From contig NZ_VDQT01000001.1 of assembly GCF_007667275.1 (NCBI RefSeq), forward strand, positions 434,001-498,000: a stretch of 64,000 nt of DNA, in the 5' to 3' direction. Below are positions 17,185 to 24,855 of this stretch, one piece after another. The translations under genes were made by a program, and so were the position numbers. The first letter of the stretch is position 1; every line of letters starts with the position of its first letter. This DNA is from Stenotrophomonas rhizophila. Its GTDB lineage: Bacteria; Pseudomonadota; Gammaproteobacteria; Xanthomonadales; Xanthomonadaceae. The notes under the pieces are model-generated. The model was not told the DNA's origin, searched no databases, and was given only the letters and a program-made list of their open reading frames with translations.

Positions 17185-18563
17185 ATCCCGAACCCCTGCC
17201 CTCGCCCGCCGCCGACTGGTCGGCCGCACGCAACCTGCGGCTCGCCGCGCGCCTGGACGGCATCCAGCCCGACGGCGCACATGGCCGTGGCCTTATCCGC
17301 GAAGGCGTGCTGCGCCGCGCGGTCGGCCTGACCCTGGAAGCGGTCGGCTGCGAATCACCGATGGGCGCCAGCTGCCGGGTCGAAGTCGCCGACGGCGGCT
17401 GGGTCGACGCCGAAGTGGTCGGCTTCGCCGGCGAACGCACCTACCTGATGCCCAGCGCCGAGCTGCACGGCCTGCTGCCCAACGCCCGCGTGGTGCCGTC
17501 GCTGGGTCGCGGCGGCGTCGAAGTCGGCGAGGGCCTGCTCGGCCGCGTCATCGACAGCGACGGCGTGCCGCTGGACGGCAAGGGCCCGATCCGCGCCGAA
17601 GGCACCGTCGGCATGGCCGGCGTGGCGATCAACCCGCTGGCCCGCGAACCGATCACCCAGCCGCTGGATGTCGGCGTGCGCGCCATCAACGCCCTGCTGC
17701 CGATCGGTCGCGGCCAGCGCGTGGGCCTGTTCGCCGGCTCCGGCGTCGGCAAGTCCACCCTGCTCGGCATGATGACCCGCTACACCGCCGCCGACGTGAT
17801 CGTGGTCGGCCTGATCGGCGAACGCGGCCGCGAAGTGCGCGACTTCGTCGAAAGCACCCTGGGCGAAGAAGGCCTGCGCCGCGCCGTGGTCGTGGCCAGC
17901 CCGGCCGACCGTCCGCCGCTGGCCCGCCTGCACGGCGCCTACCGCGCCACCGCCATCGCCGAGTGGTTCCGCGACCAGGGCCTGAACGTCCTGCTGCTGA
18001 TGGATTCGCTGACCCGCTTCGCCCAGGCCCAGCGCGAAATCGGCCTGTCGGTGGGCGAGCCGCCGACCACCCGCGGCTACCCGCCCTCGGTGTTCGCCAA
18101 ACTGCCGGCCCTGGTCGAACGCGCCGGCAACGGCGCCAAGGGCCGCGGTTCCATCACCGCCTTCTACACCGTGCTGACCGAAGGCGACGACCCGCAGGAC
18201 CCCATCGCCGACGCCGCCCGCGCCATCCTCGACGGCCACATCCTGCTCTCGCGCCGGGTCGCCGACAGCGGCCTGTACCCGGCCATCGACGTCGAATCCT
18301 CGGTCAGCCGCGTGGTCACCGAAATCGCCGACGAACCCTGGCGCCTGCGCATCCGCAAGCTCAAGCGCCTGGTCTCGGCCTACTCCAGCAACCGCGACCT
18401 GATCGCCATCGGCGCCTACCAGCGCGGCAACGATCCGGCCACCGACGAAGCACTGGAACGCTGGTCGGACATCGTCGACTTCCTCGGCCAGGACGTCGGC
18501 AAGGCGGCCGACCTGCCGCACAGCCAGGCCGCGCTCAAGCGCCTGGTGGAACCTGAGGGCTAA
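17181..18563 (+). CDS. fliI: Flagellum-specific export ATPase FliI
   Basis: FliI hydrolyses ATP at the base of the flagellar type III export gate. The 460-residue protein is related to F1-ATPase beta: Walker A AGSGVGKST (about 184-192), the GLIGERGREV segment, Walker B region (LLLMDSLTRFA) and the ASBC-like signature GRGSITAFYTVLTEGDD. The length matches the family. ATG 17181 overlaps the fliH stop (ATGA). Confidence 0.97.
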   Translation: MNPEPLPSPAADWSAARNLRLAARLDGIQPDGAHGRGLIREGVLRRAVGLTLEAVGCESPMGASCRVEVADGGWVDAEVVGFAGERTYLMPSAELHGLLPNARVVPSLGRGGVEVGEGLLGRVIDSDGVPLDGKGPIRAEGTVGMAGVAINPLAREPITQPLDVGVRAINALLPIGRGQRVGLFAGSGVGKSTLLGMMTRYTAADVIVVGLIGERGREVRDFVESTLGEEGLRRAVVVASPADRPPLARLHGAYRATAIAEWFRDQGLNVLLLMDSLTRFAQAQREIGLSVGEPPTTRGYPPSVFAKLPALVERAGNGAKGRGSITAFYTVLTEGDDPQDPIADAARAILDGHILLSRRVADSGLYPAIDVESSVSRVVTEIADEPWRLRIRKLKRLVSAYSSNRDLIAIGAYQRGNDPATDEALERWSDIVDFLGQDVGKAADLPHSQAALKRLVEPEG

Positions 18564-18566
18564 GCC

Positions 18567-19022
18567 ATGCAATCCAAGCGCATCGATCCCCTGCTCAAGC
18601 GGGCCCAGGACCACGAAGACGAAGTCGCCCGCGACCTCGCCGAGCGCCAGCGCGTGCTCGACACCCACCTGTCGCGCCTGGACGAACTGCGCCGCTACGC
18701 CGAGGAGTACGCCAGTGCGCAGATGGCCGCGACCAGCCCGGCCCAGCTGCTCAACCGCCGCGCCTTCCTCGACCGCCTCGACACCGCCGTCGCCCAGCAG
18801 CGCCAGACCGTGGACAACAACCGCGAGAAAGTCGAAGCCGAACGCGCCCGCCTGATCCTCGCCAGCCGCGACAAGGCCGTGCTCGAACAGCTCGCCGCCA
18901 GCTATCGCGCCCAGGAAAAAGTCCTGGTCGACCGCCGCGACCAGCGCGAGATGGACGAAATCGGCGCCCGTCGCAGCCGCCTGGCGCGCGCCGCCGACAC
19001 CGACACCGGAGACGCCCCGTGA
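18567..19022 (+). CDS. fliJ: Flagellar export protein FliJ
   Basis: FliJ is a small coiled-coil protein that sits in the centre of the FliI ring and escorts empty chaperones. The 151-residue product is almost entirely charged helix (KRAQDHEDEVARDLAERQRV; RQTVDNNREKVEAERARLI), as in the family, and lies between fliI and fliK. Its stop overlaps the fliK start (TGATG). Confidence 0.93.
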   Translation: MQSKRIDPLLKRAQDHEDEVARDLAERQRVLDTHLSRLDELRRYAEEYASAQMAATSPAQLLNRRAFLDRLDTAVAQQRQTVDNNREKVEAERARLILASRDKAVLEQLAASYRAQEKVLVDRRDQREMDEIGARRSRLARAADTDTGDAP

Positions 19023-20167
19023 TGCCCCCCAGCCTGCCCGGCAGCAGCCTCGGCACCGCTGCCAGCAGCAGCGCCAGCCCCACCACCCCCAGCCCACGCA
19101 GCAACGCCACTGGCGCCGGCAGCGACCGTCGGGACTTTGACGCCCTGCTCAAGGCCGACGGTGGCAACAAGGACGCGCCCGCCAAAGGCGCCGCCGACAA
19201 GCACACCCCCGACAACGCCAGCAGCAGCCTAGGCGACGCCACTCGCCGCCCCGCCGCCGACGCCCCCAGCGAGGCCAGCGACCCCGCCGCCACGCCGGCC
19301 ACGGCCGCTACCGACAAGCCGACCAGCAGCGACCCCACCGACGACACCGACACCGCCCCCTGGCCGCCGCTCGGCCTGGCCGGCCTGGCCCTGGCCGGCG
19401 TCGAAGCCGTCACCGTCATGGCCGCACCCGCCGCCAATGCAGACACCGCCCTGGCCAACGCCGCCCCGGCCCTGCCCGTCGCGCAGGCCGCGCCCGCCAA
19501 CGCGCTGACCGCACCCGCATTGCCCGGCGTCAACGCCAACAGCGGCGCGAGCACGCCCGCGCCGCTTGCCCTGCCAGCAGATGCCCTGGTCAGCGAAGAC
19601 ACCGCCGTGCCGGACACCCTGGCCGACGCCATCGCCAACGCAGCCGGGGACGCCGACGCCCCCACCACCCCGTTCCTGCACGCCCTGAACGCCGCCGCCG
19701 AGCTCAAGGCCGCCGCCACCGCCAGCACCCCGTTCCAGGGCGAGCCGACCGCCACCCCGCACATCGGCGGCGACGACTTCGACGACGCCATGAGCGCCCG
19801 CATCGGCTGGCTGGCCGACCAGAAGATCGGCCACGCCACCATCAAGGTCACCCCGCACGACCTCGGCCTGATCGAAGTGCGCCTGCAGATGGACGGCGAC
19901 AAGGTCCACGCCACCTTCAGCAGCGCCCACGCCGACGTCCGCCACGCCCTCGAATCCAGCATCCCGCGCCTACGCGAAATGCTGAACGACCAGGGCTTCC
20001 AGCTGGGTAACGCCGATGTGGGACACCAGCAGACCGCGCAGGATGGGAAGAACGGGAGTGGCAATCCGGCACACGACGGCAGCGAAAGCGACCTGGCCAT
20101 GGCCGAAACCATCGTGTCGCCCGCGCAGTTGATGCGTCAACGTGGGTTGGTCGACGCATACGCGTAA
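19022..20167 (+). CDS. fliK: Flagellar hook-length control protein FliK
   Basis: FliK measures hook length and switches the export gate to late substrates. The 381-residue product has the usual long, Ala/Pro/Thr-rich disordered N-terminal two-thirds, and a folded C-terminal domain (about 250-330) with the FliK_C signature (KVTPHDLGLIEVRLQMDGDK). ATG 19022 gives a one-base overlap with the fliJ stop; the preceding GTG 19019 is an equally possible start that adds one residue. It is the last gene of the fliE operon; a SMAG palindrome follows 4 bases after the stop. Confidence 0.92.
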   Translation: MPPSLPGSSLGTAASSSASPTTPSPRSNATGAGSDRRDFDALLKADGGNKDAPAKGAADKHTPDNASSSLGDATRRPAADAPSEASDPAATPATAATDKPTSSDPTDDTDTAPWPPLGLAGLALAGVEAVTVMAAPAANADTALANAAPALPVAQAAPANALTAPALPGVNANSGASTPAPLALPADALVSEDTAVPDTLADAIANAAGDADAPTTPFLHALNAAAELKAAATASTPFQGEPTATPHIGGDDFDDAMSARIGWLADQKIGHATIKVTPHDLGLIEVRLQMDGDKVHATFSSAHADVRHALESSIPRLREMLNDQGFQLGNADVGHQQTAQDGKNGSGNPAHDGSESDLAMAETIVSPAQLMRQRGLVDAYA

Positions 20168-20171
20168 AGCC

Positions 20172-20196
20172 GGCCCGACCAACGGTCGGGCCCTAC
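20172..20196 (-). repeat. SMAG palindrome after fliK
   Basis: A 9-bp stem GGCCCGACC/GGTCGGGCC with an AAC loop and a terminal CTAC (GTAG on the minus strand). It is placed where a terminator for the fliE operon would be expected. Confidence 0.75.
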
Positions 20197-20233
20197 CGCT
20201 CTTACCTGCCGTCAATGACACACTGTCAAAGGT

Positions 20234-20331
20234 GGGGCGGTGTGGGTTTGTGGGGGTGTGAGCCGCATGGATGCGGCGACCAAGCCTACATGGACGTATT
20301 CACGGCGTCCCCCACGAACCCATACCGCCCC
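20234..20331. repeat. Large inverted repeat with 23-bp arms upstream of fliL
   Basis: Arms at 20234-20256 and 20309-20331 are complementary at 21 of 23 positions, beginning GGGGCGGT and ending ACCGCCCC. Both mismatches would be G-T type pairs in one strand's RNA. The 52-base loop contains a second small palindrome (CGCATGGATGCG). It could be a strong RNA hairpin between the fliE and fliL operons or a distinct repeat family. Confidence 0.75.
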
Positions 20332-20370
20332 GCCAAGCCAGAAGGCAACGCAGAGCCGAGGCCTTTGAAG

Positions 20371-20406
20371 TTGACGTTGACGTTGACGTTGACGTTGACG
20401 TTGACG
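20371..20406. repeat. Six perfect tandem copies of TTGACG
   Basis: An uninterrupted microsatellite of six hexamers lies 55 bp upstream of the fliL sigma-54 promoter. Each unit resembles a sigma-70 -35 box (TTGACA). Six-base units preserve helical phase poorly, so copy-number change would shift upstream sites relative to the promoter. Nothing else is recognised in the 330-bp gap 20168-20497 beyond the listed elements. Confidence 0.9.
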
Positions 20407-20461
20407 ACATAGGTCACAAAACACCCCGTCAAATTCCCGGCAACGAAAAACCGTCGGGGTT

Positions 20462-20477
20462 CGGCACAGCGTTTGCA
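20462..20477 (+). promoter_or_regulatory. Sigma-54 promoter for the fliL operon
   Basis: CGGCACAGCGTTTGCA matches the -24/-12 consensus with GG at 20463-20464 and GC at 20475-20476, 10 bases apart. It lies 21 bp before the fliL start, so the leader would be very short. Confidence 0.88.
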
Positions 20478-20497
20478 TGTAGCCAGGAAGCAATCCT

Positions 20498-21031
20498 ATG
20501 GAGCTTCCCCTCGTGGCCGCAGCCGCTGACAAAACCAAGAAATCCACCGACAAGGACAAGGCCGCCAAGCCGCGCAGCCCGCTCCTGGTCACCGCCCTGA
20601 TCGCCGTCGTCGCCGCTGGCGCCGCCGGTGGCGGCGTGTGGTACTTCACCCAGTCCCACGACGAGAAGACCCCGGCCAAGGCCGCCGCCGCCAAATCGGC
20701 CGTGCCCGCCCCCGCCCAGTACTTCGGCCTCGAACCGCCGTTCGTCGTCAACCTCAGCAGCAGCTTCGACGGCCCCCGCTACCTGCAGGTCGAAGTCCAG
20801 CTCATGACCCGCGACCCCGCCGCCCTCGAAGCCATCAAGCTCCACGCCCCCGCCATCCGCGCCAAGCTGCTGATGCTCTTCTCCCAGGTCGAACCGGCCC
20901 AGATCGCCGACCGCGCCGGCAAGGAAAAGCTCCAGGCCGACTCCCTCGCCGAAGTGCAGAAACTGCTGAAGGCCGAAACCGGCAGCAAGGGCGTCGACGA
21001 ACTGCTGTTCACCAGCTTCGTCACCCAGTAA
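20498..21031 (+). CDS. fliL: Flagellar basal body-associated protein FliL
   Basis: FliL is a single-pass inner-membrane protein around the stator that supports torque. The 177-residue product has a Lys-rich cytoplasmic N-terminus, a transmembrane helix (about 28-50) and a periplasmic stomatin-like domain (FVVNLSSSFDGPRYLQVEVQ). It opens the fliLMNOPQR unit and lies 9 bp before fliM. The length is normal. Confidence 0.94.
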   Translation: MELPLVAAAADKTKKSTDKDKAAKPRSPLLVTALIAVVAAGAAGGGVWYFTQSHDEKTPAKAAAAKSAVPAPAQYFGLEPPFVVNLSSSFDGPRYLQVEVQLMTRDPAALEAIKLHAPAIRAKLLMLFSQVEPAQIADRAGKEKLQADSLAEVQKLLKAETGSKGVDELLFTSFVTQ

Positions 21032-21040
21032 GGGCACCCC

Positions 21041-22048
21041 ATGAACGACCTGCTCTCCCAGGACGAAATCGATGCCCTGCTGCACGGCGTCGACTCCGGC
21101 GCCGTCGAAACCGAAGTCGACACCATCGCCCCCGGCGAAGCCCGCAACTACGACTTCGCCAGCCAGGACCGCATCATCCGTGGCCGCATGCCGACCCTGG
21201 AGATGGTCAACGAACGCTTCGCCCGTCTCTGGCGCATCGGCCTGTTCAACCTCATCCGCCGGTCCGCCGAACTGTCCGTGCGTGGCATTGAACTGATCAA
21301 GTTCAACGACTACATGCACTCCCTGTACGTCCCCACCAACCTCAACCTGATCCGCTTCAAGCCCCTGCGCGGCACCGGCCTGATCGTCTTCGAACCCACC
21401 CTCGTGTTCGCCATCGTCGACAACTTCTTCGGCGGCGACGGACGCTACCCCACCCGCATCGAAGGCCGCGAATTCACCGCCACCGAAATGCGCGTCATCC
21501 ACCTCCTGCTCAAGCAGACCTTCGCCGACCTGCGCGAAGCCTGGGCCCCGGTGATGGATGTCGAGTTTGAATACATCAACTCCGAAATCAACCCCCACTT
21601 CGCCAACATCGTCACCCCCCGCGAATACGTCGTGGTCTGCCGCCTGCACGTCGAACTCGACGGCGGTGGCGGCGACATCCACGTCACCCTGCCGTACTCC
21701 ATGCTCGAACCGATCCGCGAACTGCTCGACGCCGGCATCCAGAGCGACCGCAACGATCGCGACGAAAGCTGGGGCACCATGCTGCGCGAACAGCTCAACA
21801 TCGCCGAAGTGACCCTCTCCAGCGTCCTCGCCACCAAGCGCATGAGCCTGCGCGACCTGACCACCCTGAAGATCGGCGACATCCTGCCCATCGACCTGCC
21901 CAGCCAGGTCCCGGTCTGCGTCGAGAACATCCCCGTGTTCACCGGCCAGTTCGGCGTCGCCAACGGCATGAACGCCGTGAAGATCACCGCAACCCACCCC
22001 CCGGGCACCCGCCCGCGCGTTCCCGTCATCCAGGAAGACCCGCAATGA
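21041..22048 (+). CDS. fliM: Flagellar motor switch protein FliM
   Basis: FliM is the C-ring protein that binds phospho-CheY and sets rotation direction. The 335-residue product begins with the CheY-binding peptide (LLSQDEIDALLHGVDSG), followed by the CheC-like middle domain (about 45-230, with the ERFARLWRIGLFNLI helix) and the FliN-like C-terminal domain. The fliN start overlaps its stop by four bases (ATGA). Confidence 0.97.
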   Translation: MNDLLSQDEIDALLHGVDSGAVETEVDTIAPGEARNYDFASQDRIIRGRMPTLEMVNERFARLWRIGLFNLIRRSAELSVRGIELIKFNDYMHSLYVPTNLNLIRFKPLRGTGLIVFEPTLVFAIVDNFFGGDGRYPTRIEGREFTATEMRVIHLLLKQTFADLREAWAPVMDVEFEYINSEINPHFANIVTPREYVVVCRLHVELDGGGGDIHVTLPYSMLEPIRELLDAGIQSDRNDRDESWGTMLREQLNIAEVTLSSVLATKRMSLRDLTTLKIGDILPIDLPSQVPVCVENIPVFTGQFGVANGMNAVKITATHPPGTRPRVPVIQEDPQ

Positions 22049-22386
22049 ACGACATCCTCGAGTCCAACGAACCGGCACCGGCGCAGTTCACCACCCTGCA
22101 GTCCGACGACAGCCACGCCGGCGCCGACCTGAACCTCGACGTCATCCTCGACGTCCCGGTCACCCTGTCGCTCGAAGTCGGCCGCGCCCGCCTGCCGATC
22201 CGCAACCTGCTGCAGCTCAACCAGGGCTCGGTGGTCGAACTCGAACGCGGCGCCGGCGAATCCCTGGATGTCTTCGTCAACGGCACCCTCATCGCCCACG
22301 GCGAAGTCGTCGTCATCAACGACCGCTTCGGCGTGCGCCTCACCGACGTCGTCAGCCCCAGCGAACGGATCCGGAGACTGCGTTGA
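22045..22386 (+). CDS. fliN: Flagellar motor switch protein FliN
   Basis: FliN forms the base of the C ring with FliM and docks FliH. The 113-residue product has a short acidic N-terminal tail and a complete SpoA/surface-presentation domain (LDVPVTLSLEVGRARLPIRN; VNGTLIAHGEVVVINDRFGV). The start overlaps fliM and the stop overlaps the TTG start of fliO (TTGA), so translation is coupled. Confidence 0.96.
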   Translation: MNDILESNEPAPAQFTTLQSDDSHAGADLNLDVILDVPVTLSLEVGRARLPIRNLLQLNQGSVVELERGAGESLDVFVNGTLIAHGEVVVINDRFGVRLTDVVSPSERIRRLR

Positions 22387-22784
22387 TCGCCTCGGCCCTC
22401 CTCGCCACCGCCGCCCACGCGGCCAAGGTCGGCCAGCATGCCGCCGCCGCGCCCAGCATGTTCGGCGCCGTGCTGGCCCTGCTCGGCGTCCTGGCCCTGA
22501 TCGTCGGCCTCGGCTGGGTGCTCAAGCGCATGCCCGGCAGCGGCTTCAAGCCCGCCGAAGGCCTGCGCGTGGTCGCCAGCCTCAACGTCGGGGCCAAGGA
22601 ACGCGTCGTCGTCGTCGACGTCAACGGCCAGCAGCTGCTGCTCGGCGTCACCGCCGGCGGCATCAGCACCCTGCACCAGCTGCCCGAATCCCTGCCCACC
22701 CCGGAACCGGCGCGCCTGCCGGATCTGAAGAACCTGCCGAATTTCGCCCAGCTGCTGCAACAGCGGCTGCGCAAGGACAAATGA
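22383..22784 (+). CDS. fliO: Flagellar export protein FliO (TTG start)
   Basis: FliO is a bitopic membrane protein that helps assemble the FliP ring. The 133-residue product has one transmembrane segment (about 28-48, ending LGWVLKRM) and the conserved basic region GLRVVASLNVGAKERVVVVD. The start is an unusual TTG at 22383 that overlaps the fliN stop. I see no better start for the membrane segment and the coupling is typical of this operon. Its stop overlaps the fliP start (ATGA). Confidence 0.88.
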   Translation: MIASALLATAAHAAKVGQHAAAAPSMFGAVLALLGVLALIVGLGWVLKRMPGSGFKPAEGLRVVASLNVGAKERVVVVDVNGQQLLLGVTAGGISTLHQLPESLPTPEPARLPDLKNLPNFAQLLQQRLRKDK

Positions 22785-23569
22785 TCATGCGTCGCCTCCG
22801 AGCATCCTGCATCCGTTACCTGCCGCTGCTGTTCGCGCTGCTGCTGTGCGCCCTGCCCGCACTGGCCTGGGCCGCGCCCGGCGCGCCCGCCGTGCCCAAC
22901 CTGCCCGACGTGAACGTCGGCAAGATCGGCGGCGCACCGGTCAGCCTGCCGCTGCAGACCCTGCTGCTGATGACCGCGATCACCCTGATCCCGTCCATGC
23001 TGCTGGTGCTCACCGCCTTCACCCGCATCATCATCGTGCTCGGCCTGCTGCGCCAGGCACTGGGTACCGGCCAGACCCCCTCCAACCAGGTCCTGCTCGG
23101 CCTGGCCCTGTTCCTCACCGCCATGGTCATGCTGCCGGTGTGGCAGAAGGCCTGGGGCAGCGGCATGGCGCCCTACCTCAACGGCGAGATCGACTTCCAG
23201 ACCGCCTGGACCCTGACCACCCAGCCGCTGCGCGCCTTCATGCTGGCCCAGATCCGCGAAACCGACCTGATGACCTTCGCCGGCATGGCCGGGCACGGCA
23301 CCTACGCCAGCCCCGACGCCATCCCGTTCCCCGTGCTGGTCGCCTCCTTCGTCACCAGCGAACTGAAGACCGCCTTCGAAATCGGCTTCCTCATCTTCAT
23401 TCCCTTCGTGATCATCGACCTGGTCGTGGCCAGCGTGCTGATGTCGATGGGCATGATGATGCTCTCGCCGATGCTGGTCTCGGCCCCGTTCAAGATCCTG
23501 CTGTTCGTGCTGGTCGACGGCTGGGTCCTGGTGGTCGGCACCCTGGCCGCCAGCTTCAACGCCGTCTGA
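22781..23569 (+). CDS. fliP: Flagellar export gate protein FliP
   Basis: FliP forms the pentameric core of the export gate. The 262-residue product has a cleavable signal peptide (about 1-29, ALAWAAPG), as is usual for FliP, four transmembrane helices, and signatures ALGTGQTPSNQVLLGLALFL and FLIFIPFVIIDLVVASVLMS. The start is taken at ATG 22781, overlapping the fliO stop; ATG 22787 is also possible. An in-frame extension to 22268 would cover fliN and fliO and is rejected. It lies 7 bp before fliQ. Confidence 0.95.
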   Translation: MIMRRLRASCIRYLPLLFALLLCALPALAWAAPGAPAVPNLPDVNVGKIGGAPVSLPLQTLLLMTAITLIPSMLLVLTAFTRIIIVLGLLRQALGTGQTPSNQVLLGLALFLTAMVMLPVWQKAWGSGMAPYLNGEIDFQTAWTLTTQPLRAFMLAQIRETDLMTFAGMAGHGTYASPDAIPFPVLVASFVTSELKTAFEIGFLIFIPFVIIDLVVASVLMSMGMMMLSPMLVSAPFKILLFVLVDGWVLVVGTLAASFNAV

Positions 23570-23576
23570 GGTTGCC

Positions 23577-23846
23577 ATGACCCCCGAACTTGCCCTGACC
23601 GAACTGCGCGGTGGCCTGATCACCGTGTTGTGGGTGGCCGGCCCGCTGCTGCTCACCGTGCTGATCGTCGGCGTGGTCGTCGGCGTTGTGCAGGCCGCCA
23701 CCCAGCTCAACGAACCCACCATCGCCTTCGTCGCCAAGGCCGCCGCGCTCACCGCTGTGCTGTTCGCCCTCGGCAGCCTGCTGATTGGCCATCTGGTCGA
23801 ATACACCGTCCTGCTGTTCCAGCGCATCCCGCACCTGATCGGATAG
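23577..23846 (+). CDS. fliQ: Flagellar export gate protein FliQ
   Basis: FliQ is an 89-residue gate subunit with two transmembrane helical hairpins. The family signature (VGVVVGVVQAATQLNEPTIAFVAK, about 30-53) is present. It lies 7 bp after fliP and 7 bp before fliR. The length matches the family exactly. Confidence 0.95.
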   Translation: MTPELALTELRGGLITVLWVAGPLLLTVLIVGVVVGVVQAATQLNEPTIAFVAKAAALTAVLFALGSLLIGHLVEYTVLLFQRIPHLIG

Positions 23847-23853
23847 CAGCGCG

Positions 23854-24645
23854 ATGGATTCGGCAACCCAGATGGCGGCCGACGGGCTCAACGCCTTCGG
23901 CATGATCGGCACCGTGCTGTGGACCATGCTGCGCATCGGCGCCATGATCATGGCGATGCCGCTGGTCGGCAGTCGCGCCGTCCCCTCGCGGGTCAAGGTC
24001 ATGCTGTCCGGCGCACTGGCCATCGCCCTGTCGCCGATGCTGCCGCCGGTACCGGCCTGGACCGGGTTCGATGCCGCCACGGTGCTCAGCATCGCCCGCG
24101 AACTGGCCATCGGCATCTCCATCGGTTTCCTGCTGCGGCTGGTGTTCGAAGCCGGCGCGATGGCCGGCGAACTGGTGTCGCAGGGCACCGGCCTGGCCTT
24201 CGCGCAGATGAGCGACCCGATGCGCGGCGGCACCTCCGGTGTCATCGGCCAATGGTTCTACCTGCTGTTCGGCCTGTTGTTCTTTGCCGCCAACGGCCAT
24301 CTCGCGCTGATCTCGCTGCTGATGGACAGCTACAAAGCCGTGCCGATCGGCACCGCGTTGCCCGATATCGACGCCTTCCTGAATGTCGCGCCGATGTTCC
24401 TGCTGCAGGTGCTCCGTGGTGCACTCACCCTGGCCCTGCCGCTCACCGTGGCCATGCTGGCGATCAACCTCGCCTTCGGCGTGCTCTCCAAAGCCGCGCC
24501 CGCGCTCAACCCGATCCAGCTCGGCCTGCCCGTCGCGCTGTTGCTGGGCCTGTTCCTGCTGACCGTGCTGGCCGGCGAAATGGGCCCGCCCGTGCAGCGC
24601 CTGTTCGACGCCGCCTTCCAGGCCGCCGACAGCGTCACCCACTGA
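23854..24645 (+). CDS. fliR: Flagellar export gate protein FliR
   Basis: FliR is a 263-residue multi-spanning membrane subunit of the FliPQR gate. It has the expected hydrophobic helices and the conserved segments RIGAMIMAMPLVGSRAVPSR and AGELVSQGTGLAFAQMSDP. It is the last gene of the fliL unit. In many genomes flhB follows directly; here 3.5 kb with two other genes comes between. Confidence 0.95.
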   Translation: MDSATQMAADGLNAFGMIGTVLWTMLRIGAMIMAMPLVGSRAVPSRVKVMLSGALAIALSPMLPPVPAWTGFDAATVLSIARELAIGISIGFLLRLVFEAGAMAGELVSQGTGLAFAQMSDPMRGGTSGVIGQWFYLLFGLLFFAANGHLALISLLMDSYKAVPIGTALPDIDAFLNVAPMFLLQVLRGALTLALPLTVAMLAINLAFGVLSKAAPALNPIQLGLPVALLLGLFLLTVLAGEMGPPVQRLFDAAFQAADSVTH

Positions 24646-24700
24646 GGCCGTCGCGAAAAACATACGGCCGGGTACGTCGCCGGCGTGATGGTCGCGTGAT

Positions 24701-24717
24701 CAAAAACCGGGTTTTTG
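24701..24717. terminator. A/T-rich hairpin after fliR
   Basis: The 7-bp perfect dyad CAAAAAC-CGG-GTTTTTG lies 55 bp after the fliR stop. The stem is A/T-rich, so it is weak as a terminator, but it is the only candidate between fliR and the next gene. Confidence 0.35.
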
Positions 24718-24855
24718 GCAGATTTTGCGCTTGCCTCGCCCGTGCCGATGTCGTCTCATGCGGCTACGGCAGGGGGAACGTGCCGGAGCAGTAGTCGGCA
24801 TCGCAGCGCGCGAGCCAGACAAATTTGTCTGCTGCCTGAGCCAGGGAGAGTCAGC

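Noticed and set aside
20371-20406. TTGACG array as a CRISPR or a row of true -35 boxes
   Set aside because: The units are contiguous 6-mers with no spacers, and no -10 boxes at 17 bp could be matched consistently.
22268-22780. Long N-terminal extension of FliP
   Set aside because: It covers fliN and fliO in another frame and hides the signal peptide that begins at 22781.
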